NCBI RefSeq assembly: GCF_002211765.1 | Contig: NZ_CP022133.1 | Coordinates: forward strand, 620,001-684,000 | Length of the DNA stretch: 64,000 nt | From: Idiomarina piscisalsi | GTDB taxonomy: Bacteria; Pseudomonadota; Gammaproteobacteria; Enterobacterales; Alteromonadaceae | Reading direction: 5' to 3' | Shown: positions 17,401 to 23,871 of the stretch, in pieces | Position numbering within the stretch: the stretch's first letter is position 1 | Layout: each line of letters begins with the position of its first letter | Notes under the pieces: model-generated | Told to the model about the DNA's origin: nothing | Seen by the model: the letters and a program-made list of their open reading frames with translations, nothing else | The model's database searches: none | Position numbers and translations under genes: made by a program

Positions 17401-17931
17401 TTGAGCGTCGCCCAGCGGATGGGCGAACAGCTGGGCTGCGAAGTTGAGGTGACCTCTGTTGAGGGGAAAGGCTCGCGGTTTTCCGTTCGTGTACCCCTGG
17501 GTAATAGCGCCCAAGTGGTGAACAAACCTAAGCGTCAGCAGGAGGAAGGTCCGAATGCATCGTTGCGGTTGTTTGTGGTGGATGACGACCATGAAAACCT
17601 GAATGCCGTCAGTGCTCTGTTGAATAAATGGGAGTGCGAGGCGGTGACCGTGAATAGCTTCGCCAAAGCGGTGGATTACGCGAAAAGCCATCCTGAAGAA
17701 GTGCCACACGGCATACTGGTTGATTATCAATTGGGTGATGGCGATGGTTTGTCACTCGCTGAATCACTGTGGGAGCAATGGCAACATAAAGTGCCTACTG
17801 CTCTGGTAACGGCAATGAGTGACGACGCGGTGAAGCAATCTGCACGAAAATTAGGCCTGCAGTTTTTACCAAAACCCGTAAAACCGGCTGCGTTAAAAGC
17901 GTTTTTGAAATATATTAGCATGCGAAAATAA
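14476..17931 (+). CDS. crbS: Hybrid histidine kinase with N-terminal sodium/solute-symporter domain (CrbS/MxtR-like)
   Basis: This is an 1151-residue inner-membrane sensor. Residues ~1-490 form an SLC5-like domain with many transmembrane helices (SIYCTSWTYYGAVG-type motif, here AIYCTSWTYYGAVGNAATEG). A linker leads to a PAS domain (~622-740), a coiled coil, a HisKA domain with phospho-acceptor His803 (ASHDILQPLNAARLYL), a HATPase domain (N box FLSNAIKYTPKG, DTGPGIA, GVGLGLSV) and a C-terminal receiver with Asp1083 (ILVDYQLGDGDGL). This order fits CrbS/MxtR, the acetate-switch kinase; CbrA has a similar transporter domain but is paired with an NtrC-type regulator. The ligand sensed and whether the SLC5 part transports anything are open. 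Confidence 0.87.
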   Translation: MTWLLVFASLAYVIFLFAVATWGDRLGSWANKISHKPMVYSMSLAIYCTSWTYYGAVGNAATEGWAFFPILLGPILLFLFGIRVLEKLVSVSKQQNITSIADFISSRFGKRRRLAVAVTAIAATAIIPYIALQLKAVGVSFSVLTESTSVMDEFSIKELGAAALMAIFAMLFGTRHVEVTEYRSGMILAIAVESMIKLVALMAAAVFAWSLLAESPGPSLLSQFTSVTAPQWSFAKFGEFEFIVQTLMAAGAILCLPRQFHVAVVDNVDTRHLKTARWGFPIYLSLTAAAIIPIAIAGSFFLGNGGDGSTFSLQLPLLRDQLWLSLIIFIGGISAATAMVIIASVTLSTMITNDVIMPILLQRDSKLPLQQRKREYDRALLLIRRVAIAVTMVLSFFCYYFWAAKTNLVSIGLLAFSLVLQLLPALLGALYWRKGHARGVYAGLGAGSIGWVLAVLIPLYSYPELTDVEIITRGTVVSLALNAFGFIAFSLLARPRLVDRIQATAFVKPKAKLPEQQHLHKDYNATNADMMLLLKTFLGGQRAQQLMQYFQQPEEKDLVPEELADKSFIGFVERAIAGVLGSATARSLVDAALRDKQLNLEEVVHFFDDTTQALQTQQSILFSSLENLAQGISVVDAELRLVAWNKRYLDLFEYPEGMVKPGQPIATLIRYNAERGECGPGDVDELVNKRLRYMQMGSAHRFIRRRADGRVIEMVGNPLPTGGFVTSFTDITEHVETQQALEDANIDLEQRVDVRTQEIREINQELTAEIDRRREVEEELKKAKAEAEAANASKTRFLALASHDILQPLNAARLYLSAIHEKELSDKNQQLLGKLDTALGSTEHLLSTLLSIAKMDQGALQPKFRHVQLSSVLNPLIEEYAMLADQKHLDFRAFYVDRPVFTDPTYLRRIVQNFLSNAIKYTPKGSVLLGVRKKGRELEISVWDTGPGIAAQQQDKVFDAFYRIQNQNVEGVGLGLSVAQRMGEQLGCEVEVTSVEGKGSRFSVRVPLGNSAQVVNKPKRQQEEGPNASLRLFVVDDDHENLNAVSALLNKWECEAVTVNSFAKAVDYAKSHPEEVPHGILVDYQLGDGDGLSLAESLWEQWQHKVPTALVTAMSDDAVKQSARKLGLQFLPKPVKPAALKAFLKYISMRK

Positions 17932-17954
17932 CCCGCAATATTACGAGGCCTCGC

Positions 17955-18944
17955 TTGAGGGATTTATCGAATTTACACACATTTCGTCTGCCGGCACAGT
18001 GTTTCGACTTCGTTGAGGTGAACAGTGCCGATAATCTTCTGACACTGGAACCGCAAGAGCCTTGGTACCTATTGGGCGAAGGCAGTAATACGGCGTTTAT
18101 TGAAGACTTCCAGGGGACGGTTATCCATAATGCCCTGAAAGGTGTTCAAGTTGACGACTTCTTTGAGTACACAAGGGTGACGGTTGCAGGCGGAGAAAAC
18201 TGGCATGAGCTGGTATCGCGGTTGCGCTCAATGGATATTAACGGCCTGGAAAACCTGGCGCTGATCCCCGGCTCTGTCGGAGCCGCACCTGTGCAAAATA
18301 TTGGTGCTTATGGTGTTGAAGTATCACAGTTCATTGAGATGGTGACCGCATGGGACGTTGAAAAACGTCACTGGGCTTATTTTACGCCTTCGGACTGTGA
18401 GTTTGGTTATCGTGACAGTATTTTCAAACAAACGCCGGGCCGCTGGCTTATCACCGAAGTCAGCTTTCTTTTGCCTAAAAAGTGGCAGCCGGTGACGCAT
18501 TACGCACCGCTAAATGAACTGTCTGCGCCGGTGACTGCACAGGCTGTCTTTGACAAAGTGATTGAAACTCGCCAGCGGAAACTACCGGATCCCGCTGTGA
18601 CACCCAATGCCGGCAGTTTCTTTAAAAATCCGGTGGTATCGGTGGAGCACTTAAAAGCGCTGGAGGCTAAATTGCCCGGATTAGTCTCGTACCCTGTTTC
18701 TGACAGCTCAGTGAAGCTGGCGGCGGGGTGGCTTATCGACAAACTGGGTTTGAAATCATTGTCGGTGGGGAATGTTGGCGTTAACCCTCAACAAGCTTTG
18801 GTCTTAATTAATAACGGCCAAGCTCAGGGCTCTGAGTTAGTGGCGTTAGCGCAAGAAATTCAAGACAGAGTCTATGAAGTAACGGGCGTCACACTTGAGC
18901 CGGAAGTTCGGCTGGTAGGCGCTCACGGACTCATTGACTTATGA
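17955..18944 (+). CDS. murB: UDP-N-acetylenolpyruvoylglucosamine reductase
   Basis: MurB is the FAD enzyme that makes UDP-N-acetylmuramate with NADPH, the second committed step of peptidoglycan synthesis. The 329-residue protein has LGEGSNTAF and NLALIPGSVGAAPVQNIGAYGVE (adjacent FAD motifs), the SFFKNPVVS Ser/Asn motif and EPEVRLVG at the C-terminus, as in type I MurB. The start is a TTG at 17955 with GAGG six bases upstream; no ATG lies before the conserved LHTFRL segment. It is followed by birA in the usual gammaproteobacterial order. Confidence 0.93.
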   Translation: MRDLSNLHTFRLPAQCFDFVEVNSADNLLTLEPQEPWYLLGEGSNTAFIEDFQGTVIHNALKGVQVDDFFEYTRVTVAGGENWHELVSRLRSMDINGLENLALIPGSVGAAPVQNIGAYGVEVSQFIEMVTAWDVEKRHWAYFTPSDCEFGYRDSIFKQTPGRWLITEVSFLLPKKWQPVTHYAPLNELSAPVTAQAVFDKVIETRQRKLPDPAVTPNAGSFFKNPVVSVEHLKALEAKLPGLVSYPVSDSSVKLAAGWLIDKLGLKSLSVGNVGVNPQQALVLINNGQAQGSELVALAQEIQDRVYEVTGVTLEPEVRLVGAHGLIDL

Positions 18945-18972
18945 ACGCTTCAAAGAACAAGGAACGAGCATA

Positions 18973-19956
18973 ATGAAGCAGTCACAGCGACTTGATCAGC
19001 TGATTCAGCAATTATCAGATGGCGAATTTCACTCCGGTCAGTCGCTGGGGGAGCAGTTGAGCATTTCCAGAGCGGCGGTGAACCAGCATATTCATAAGTT
19101 AGAAGAGCTCGGCCTCGAACTTTTTTCGGTTAGCGGTAAAGGTTACAAACTGTCTCAACAGCTGGAATTGCTCGATAAAGAAAAGATAAAGCAAGCCACT
19201 GAACATTTTTATGAAGCACCTGATTTTGCGGTTTACTCGGTTGTTGACTCCAGCAATGACGAGCTTAAATTGCTGGCACAAAAGCAGCCTCTGGCCGCTG
19301 GCTATTCGGTATTTGCTGAGGCTCAAACGGCAGGGCGGGGGCGGCGGGGTAAACGCTGGATCTCGCCTTTTGGTAGTAACTTATATTTCAGTGTTTATTG
19401 GCCGCTGGTAGAGGGTATTCATGGGGCGATGGGGCTGAGCCTGGCGGTAGGTGTTGCCCTGGCCGAATGTTTTGAGTCGTTGGGTATTGAAGGTGTTGGT
19501 CTAAAATGGCCGAATGATGTCTATATAAAAGGCAAAAAGGTGTCGGGTATTTTAGTCGACTTAGAAACGCTGGCAGATGGCTCTGCGCATAGCATTATTG
19601 GCATTGGTATTAATTTAAAAATGCCTGAACGTGTGGCTGAAAGCATAGATCAGGCATGGACGGATATCAGTAGTGAAGCGCCTGCTTTTATGTCGCGTAA
19701 CCTGATAGCAGCGCGAGTCCGTGAGTCAGTTCTGGCGTGCCTGTCTGAATATGACTCAGCCGGTCTTAGTGCATTTCAGGTGCGCTGGCGTGCTTACGAT
19801 CAGTTTCTTGATAAGCCGGTACGCTTAATAATGGGACAACGCGAATGTATAGGAACCTGTCGCGGCATCGATGAAAACGGTGCGTTGTTGGTTCAGGATG
19901 AAGCGGGCGTGAAACGCTACTTTGGCGGCGAAATTAGTTTACGTTTACAACATTAA
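18973..19956 (+). CDS. birA: Biotin-protein ligase / biotin operon repressor BirA
   Basis: BirA attaches biotin to acetyl-CoA carboxylase and, with biotinyl-AMP, represses biotin genes. The 327-residue protein has an N-terminal winged helix-turn-helix (LSISRAAVNQHIHKLEELG, residues ~25-45), so it should be a bifunctional class II ligase. The biotinyl-AMP site is AGRGRRGKRWISPFGSNLYF (near residue 115), with LKWPNDVYIKGKKVSGIL and GIGINLKM following. ATG 18973 with AAGGA upstream is preferred over TTG 18934, which overlaps murB. It is nine bases before coaX. Confidence 0.94.
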   Translation: MKQSQRLDQLIQQLSDGEFHSGQSLGEQLSISRAAVNQHIHKLEELGLELFSVSGKGYKLSQQLELLDKEKIKQATEHFYEAPDFAVYSVVDSSNDELKLLAQKQPLAAGYSVFAEAQTAGRGRRGKRWISPFGSNLYFSVYWPLVEGIHGAMGLSLAVGVALAECFESLGIEGVGLKWPNDVYIKGKKVSGILVDLETLADGSAHSIIGIGINLKMPERVAESIDQAWTDISSEAPAFMSRNLIAARVRESVLACLSEYDSAGLSAFQVRWRAYDQFLDKPVRLIMGQRECIGTCRGIDENGALLVQDEAGVKRYFGGEISLRLQH

Positions 19957-19965
19957 GGTCATTAG

Positions 19966-20751
19966 ATGCTACTCATTGATGCGGGTAACACGCGCTGTAA
20001 GTTTGCCTGGTGGGATAAGTCCACTGACTCTATTCAGGCTCTGGGTGCGATTGAACATCAACATTGGTTGAATGACTTGAGTCGTTCATTAAAGGACATT
20101 TTGCTTGGTGTGATTAACCGTGAGCAAATTGAACAGACGAAAGAAGCCTTAGGTGTCAGTGTGGCGTCCGTACAAGTGGTTGATATGCTTAATCAGTCTT
20201 TGGCTGAGCTTGGTATTAGTGTGCATTGGCAACGCACTCGGGCGTCGCAGTTAGGCATAGAGAATGCGTATAAAGACAAGCCGGAGGCTTTAGGCGCTGA
20301 CCGTTGGCTGGCTCTATTGGGGTGTCACAAAGCGGTCAAAGGGCATGCCGTTATCATTGATGCGGGGACAGCATTGACGGTGGACTGGCTGACGAGCGAA
20401 GGTCACCATTTAGGTGGTTGGATAGTGCCCGGTCGACAGCTAATGCTCAATGCCCTTGGTCAGGGTACCGCACAGCTGGGGAATGTTCCTGTTGAACATA
20501 GTGCTAAGGCAAAGCTGGAGCCGGGCATCAGTACCCGTGAAGGCATGCTGCACGGTATTGAAGCAAGTTTAGTCGGCGTTGTGTATGAAGCCGCTAAACT
20601 GTCTCCTTCGTTATTCAACGATGAAGCCTTTACGGTTGTTGTGACTGGCGGTGATAGCGAGCAGTTGGCCTCCCATTTAAATGGGAGTGTCTGTCGTATT
20701 GATGACTTAACGTTTAAGGGTTTGCGACTTTGTGCCGATAACGAACAGTAG
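19966..20751 (+). CDS. coaX: Type III pantothenate kinase
   Basis: CoaX phosphorylates pantothenate, the first step of coenzyme A synthesis. The 261-residue protein shows the ASKHA-fold motifs of the type III kinase: LIDAGNTRCKFAWWD at the N-terminus, GADRWLALLGC and IDAGTALTVDWL in the middle, and VVTGGDSEQL near the C-terminus. It is unlike the P-loop type I kinase CoaA found in enterobacteria. It sits in a murB-birA-coaX-motX transcript with short gaps. Confidence 0.93.
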   Translation: MLLIDAGNTRCKFAWWDKSTDSIQALGAIEHQHWLNDLSRSLKDILLGVINREQIEQTKEALGVSVASVQVVDMLNQSLAELGISVHWQRTRASQLGIENAYKDKPEALGADRWLALLGCHKAVKGHAVIIDAGTALTVDWLTSEGHHLGGWIVPGRQLMLNALGQGTAQLGNVPVEHSAKAKLEPGISTREGMLHGIEASLVGVVYEAAKLSPSLFNDEAFTVVVTGGDSEQLASHLNGSVCRIDDLTFKGLRLCADNEQ

Positions 20752-20779
20752 TGATTGAATAAGCGAACTGGAGTCAAAA

Positions 20780-21412
20780 ATGGCGTGGCATAAAGCAGCG
20801 TTAGTGGCAGCCGTAATAAGTGGTCTTTTATTAACTTTACCAGCGAAGTCTCAAGACATAGAAGCGGTTCAGCTGTATTCTGACGCCGAACTGGTCGAAA
20901 TGTTTGCCACCAATGAGCACATTACTCAGGTTCGCGATGTTGATCGTTGCCAGCTGGCACAAGACATTGAAGCTCAGGCAGAGCTGGAACGCCGACCAAC
21001 GTATCAATTTTTATATGGTGATATGAAAGCTTGGGGCATTTGCTACGACCGAGACGCTGAAATTGGTTTGCTGTATATGGAAAAGGCGGCAGAGCAAGGC
21101 TTAGTCGAGGCTCTGGAGCAGCTAGGGCGATATTATCACGAGGGGCGGTTGGTACAGCAGGATATTGAACGCGCTATTTTATATTTGCGAGAGGCGGCGT
21201 CTCTCGGAAACCTCCGTGCCCAGCAGCGTTTTGCCAGTATTTTACTGAATGGTTATGGCAGTCCGTATGATTATGAAAACGCCTACCATTGGCTGCATAA
21301 CTCGGTGACCGGTGATACGGCTAAACATCGGGAAATTCAGCAGCAATTAGCGCAATTATCAGAGCGTATGCCGCCTTCTGTGGTAGAAGAAGCAAAACGG
21401 CCACTCGAATAG
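20780..21412 (+). CDS. motX: Sodium-driven polar flagellar motor protein MotX
   Basis: MotX is a periplasmic Sel1-repeat protein that, with MotY, forms the T ring that holds the PomA/PomB stator at sodium-driven polar flagella. The 210 aa protein has a signal peptide (~1-25, cut near AKS|QD), YQFLYGDMKAWGICYDRDAE, and Sel1 repeats LYMEKAAEQGLVEALEQLG and LREAASLGNLRAQQRFASIL. These, with GSPYDYENAYHWLHNSV, match MotX of Vibrio as I recall it. ATG 20780 has GGAG upstream. Its presence predicts sodium-driven swimming. The stop codon lies within a terminator hairpin. Confidence 0.85.
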   Translation: MAWHKAALVAAVISGLLLTLPAKSQDIEAVQLYSDAELVEMFATNEHITQVRDVDRCQLAQDIEAQAELERRPTYQFLYGDMKAWGICYDRDAEIGLLYMEKAAEQGLVEALEQLGRYYHEGRLVQQDIERAILYLREAASLGNLRAQQRFASILLNGYGSPYDYENAYHWLHNSVTGDTAKHREIQQQLAQLSERMPPSVVEEAKRPLE

Positions 21413-21420
21413 TGGCCGTT
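21396..21420. terminator. Terminator hairpin at the motX / nspC junction
   Basis: AACGGCCACT (21396-21405) and AGTGGCCGTT (21411-21420) pair perfectly with a 5-base loop that overlaps the motX stop codon. On the minus strand the stem is followed by TTT, and on the plus strand GACGTTTTT follows a little later, so it may serve both convergent operons. Confidence 0.75.
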
Positions 21421-21442
21421 GACGTTTTTCGCCTCTAAGAGA

Positions 21443-22576
21443 CTATGAAAGTCGACTGCGAAAGTCTTCGTAACGAAACTCCCGTATACAGTCAAAGCGA
21501 CCGTCTTCGCGTAAAATACCAATAGCAGGATGTTGTACACCGTTAAAGAATGATGTTTTCACCATGGTGTAATGCATCATGTCTTCAAATATAAGTCGGT
21601 CACCAACAGCCAATGCCTGATCAAAGCTGTACTCACCAATGACATCACCGGCCAGGCAACTATTACCACCTAAGCGATAACTAAAGGCTTTTTCTCCCGG
21701 CAGTCCGGCACCAGTAATTGCTGGCCGATAAGGCATTTCCAGTACGTCAGGCATATGCGCTGTTGCTGAAATATCGAGCAATGCGATAGGGCCATTATTT
21801 TCGACAATATCCACCACTTCGCAAACTAACGGACCGGTTTGCCAGGCAACCGCAGAGCCGGGCTCTAAAATCACCTGAAGGTCATAGGTCTCACGTAGGC
21901 GTTTAAGTTGGCTTATGAGGTGTTCGACATCGTACCCTTCACGAGTCATTAAATGACCACCACCTAAATTAAGCCATTTAACCTGCTTAAGTTGTTCACC
22001 GAAGCGACTTTCTACCGCTTCCAGTGTACGCTCTAATGCGAATGAGTCACACTCGCACAGGTTGTGCACATGTAAGCCCTCAACGCCCGTTAAGTCATGC
22101 TGGCTTAACTCGCTGGCTCTAATGCCTAGTCGCGAGCCGGGCGCGCTCGGATCGTACAGCTCGGTGTCCGCCTCTTGGTGTTCCGGGTTTATGCGTAAAC
22201 CAATAGAAACGCCAGCTTCTGCCACTTGATCGCGATAGCGCTGCCACTGGGTCACGCTATTAAACGACAAGTGGTTTACCAGCGGCAGGAGCTCGTCAAT
22301 ATCGCTTTGCTTATAGGCCGGTGCGTAGGCATGAACTTCACGACCAAATTCATAGGCGGCCAGTTTGGCTTCCCATACCGAGCTTGCCGTGCAGCCTTTT
22401 AAGTACTGCTTAATGAGCGGAAACGCCGACCACATAGAGTAGCCTTTCAGCGCAAGAATAATGTCTGCACCACTTTGCTCCTGAACGTATTGCATAAGCT
22501 CGAGGTTGCGGTGCAGTAGCTTCTCATCCAGCACGTAACATGGCGACGGAATATCCGGCGATAAATAATGACTCAT
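21443..22576 (-). CDS. nspC: Carboxynorspermidine decarboxylase
   Basis: NspC is a PLP-dependent fold-III decarboxylase that turns carboxynorspermidine or carboxyspermidine into norspermidine or spermidine. The PLP lysine is Lys44 in ILALKGYSMWS; other motifs are GLRINPEHQEAD, VEGLHVHNLCECDSFAL, LNLGGGHLMT and GNSCLAGDVIGEY (substrate Cys site). Length 377 aa is typical. It is eleven bases after the dehydrogenase gene, giving the two-gene alternative polyamine pathway. Confidence 0.93.
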   Translation of the reverse strand: MSHYLSPDIPSPCYVLDEKLLHRNLELMQYVQEQSGADIILALKGYSMWSAFPLIKQYLKGCTASSVWEAKLAAYEFGREVHAYAPAYKQSDIDELLPLVNHLSFNSVTQWQRYRDQVAEAGVSIGLRINPEHQEADTELYDPSAPGSRLGIRASELSQHDLTGVEGLHVHNLCECDSFALERTLEAVESRFGEQLKQVKWLNLGGGHLMTREGYDVEHLISQLKRLRETYDLQVILEPGSAVAWQTGPLVCEVVDIVENNGPIALLDISATAHMPDVLEMPYRPAITGAGLPGEKAFSYRLGGNSCLAGDVIGEYSFDQALAVGDRLIFEDMMHYTMVKTSFFNGVQHPAIGILREDGRFDCIREFRYEDFRSRLS

Positions 22577-22587
22577 CGGTGACTCAC

Positions 22588-23787
22588 TTACTTCTCAAAC
22601 GGCTTGTCGCACTCTTGTACGTGCCATGGCAAACCAAACTGGTTCAAACGGTTCATGAACTCATCCGGGTCAAATTGTTCCATGTTCCATACACCGGGTT
22701 TCATCCACTCGCCTTGCAGCATCAATGAAGCGGCTATCATGGCAGGCACGCCCGTGGTGTAGGATACAGCCTGTGCGCCAACTTCTTTGTTCGTTTCGGC
22801 GTGGTCACAGTTGTTGTAGATGAAAATGGTCTTTTCTTTACCGTCTTTCATGCCGGTCACGTAAGTACCGATACAGGTTTTTCCGGTGTAACCTTCCGCT
22901 AATGAACCAGGGTTTGGCAATACAGCTTTCAGAAACTCCAAAGGTACAATCTTCTTGCCTTCAAATTCAACCGGCTCGATAGAAGTCATGCCGACGTTTT
23001 CTAAAACACGCAAGTGTGTTAGGTACTGGTCTCCGAAAGTCATCCAGAAGCGCGCGCGCTTAATGGTTGGGAAGTGCTTAACCAGAGATTCTAACTCTTC
23101 GTGGAACAGCAGGTAAGACGGACGCACACCAACATTTGGATAGTCTAAGTCTTTACGAACACTGATAGGGTCGGTTTCATGCCACTCACCATTTTCCCAG
23201 TATTTGCCGCGCTGAGTAATTTCTCGGATATTAATTTCGGGGTTAAAGTTGGTTGCAAAGGCCTGGCCGTGATCACCACCGTTACAGTCAACAATGTCTA
23301 AGTAATGGACTTCGTCAAAGTAGTGTTTAGCGGCGTACGCAGTAAATACGTTGGTTACACCCGGGTCAAAGCCAGCACCTAAAAGCGCCATTAAGCCTTT
23401 TTCTTTAAATTTGTCCTGATACGCCCACTGCCATGAGTACTCGAATTTTGCCTCGTCTTTCGGCTCATAGTTGGCGGTATCTAAGTAGTGAACGCCGGTT
23501 TCTAAACAAGCATCCATAATTGGTAAGTCCTGATACGGTAGGGCGACATTAATAACCAGCGACGGGTTAATGCCACGAATAAGCTCGGCGACTTCTGCAG
23601 CGTCATCAGCGTCAACTTGATACACACCAACAACGCGATCTTTGCCGGCTTTTTCCTGAAGCGCCTGACACTTAGACAAGGTACGGCTGGCTAAGTGTAT
23701 TTCAGAGAACACTTCCGGTAATTTCGCACATTTTTGAACAACAACACCAGCAACACCGCCAGCGCCAATAATAAGAACTTTAGACAT
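22588..23787 (-). CDS. Carboxynorspermidine synthase (saccharopine dehydrogenase family)
   Basis: This NADPH enzyme condenses a diamine with aspartate semialdehyde to make carboxynorspermidine or carboxyspermidine. The 399-residue protein begins with a Rossmann motif (VLIIGAGGVAGVVVQKCA) and has the LYS1-like body (ALLGAGFDPGVTNVFTAYA). Saccharopine dehydrogenase is excluded by context: it is directly upstream of nspC in one transcript. Start ATG 23787 has weak AAGGA-like sequence upstream. The main product polyamine cannot be decided from sequence. Confidence 0.9.
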   Translation of the reverse strand: MSKVLIIGAGGVAGVVVQKCAKLPEVFSEIHLASRTLSKCQALQEKAGKDRVVGVYQVDADDAAEVAELIRGINPSLVINVALPYQDLPIMDACLETGVHYLDTANYEPKDEAKFEYSWQWAYQDKFKEKGLMALLGAGFDPGVTNVFTAYAAKHYFDEVHYLDIVDCNGGDHGQAFATNFNPEINIREITQRGKYWENGEWHETDPISVRKDLDYPNVGVRPSYLLFHEELESLVKHFPTIKRARFWMTFGDQYLTHLRVLENVGMTSIEPVEFEGKKIVPLEFLKAVLPNPGSLAEGYTGKTCIGTYVTGMKDGKEKTIFIYNNCDHAETNKEVGAQAVSYTTGVPAMIAASLMLQGEWMKPGVWNMEQFDPDEFMNRLNQFGLPWHVQECDKPFEK

Positions 23788-23871
23788 GAATGCTATCCTT
23801 CACAGAAATCGTTAACGGACTTATTTTACGAATAAGATTGCCGCGAAAGATAGCACATTTTTTGAAAATCA

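Noticed and set aside
14476..17931. CbrA identity for the hybrid kinase
   Set aside because: CbrA is paired with an NtrC-type regulator and has no C-terminal receiver; here there is a receiver domain, a LuxR-type partner and acs next to it.
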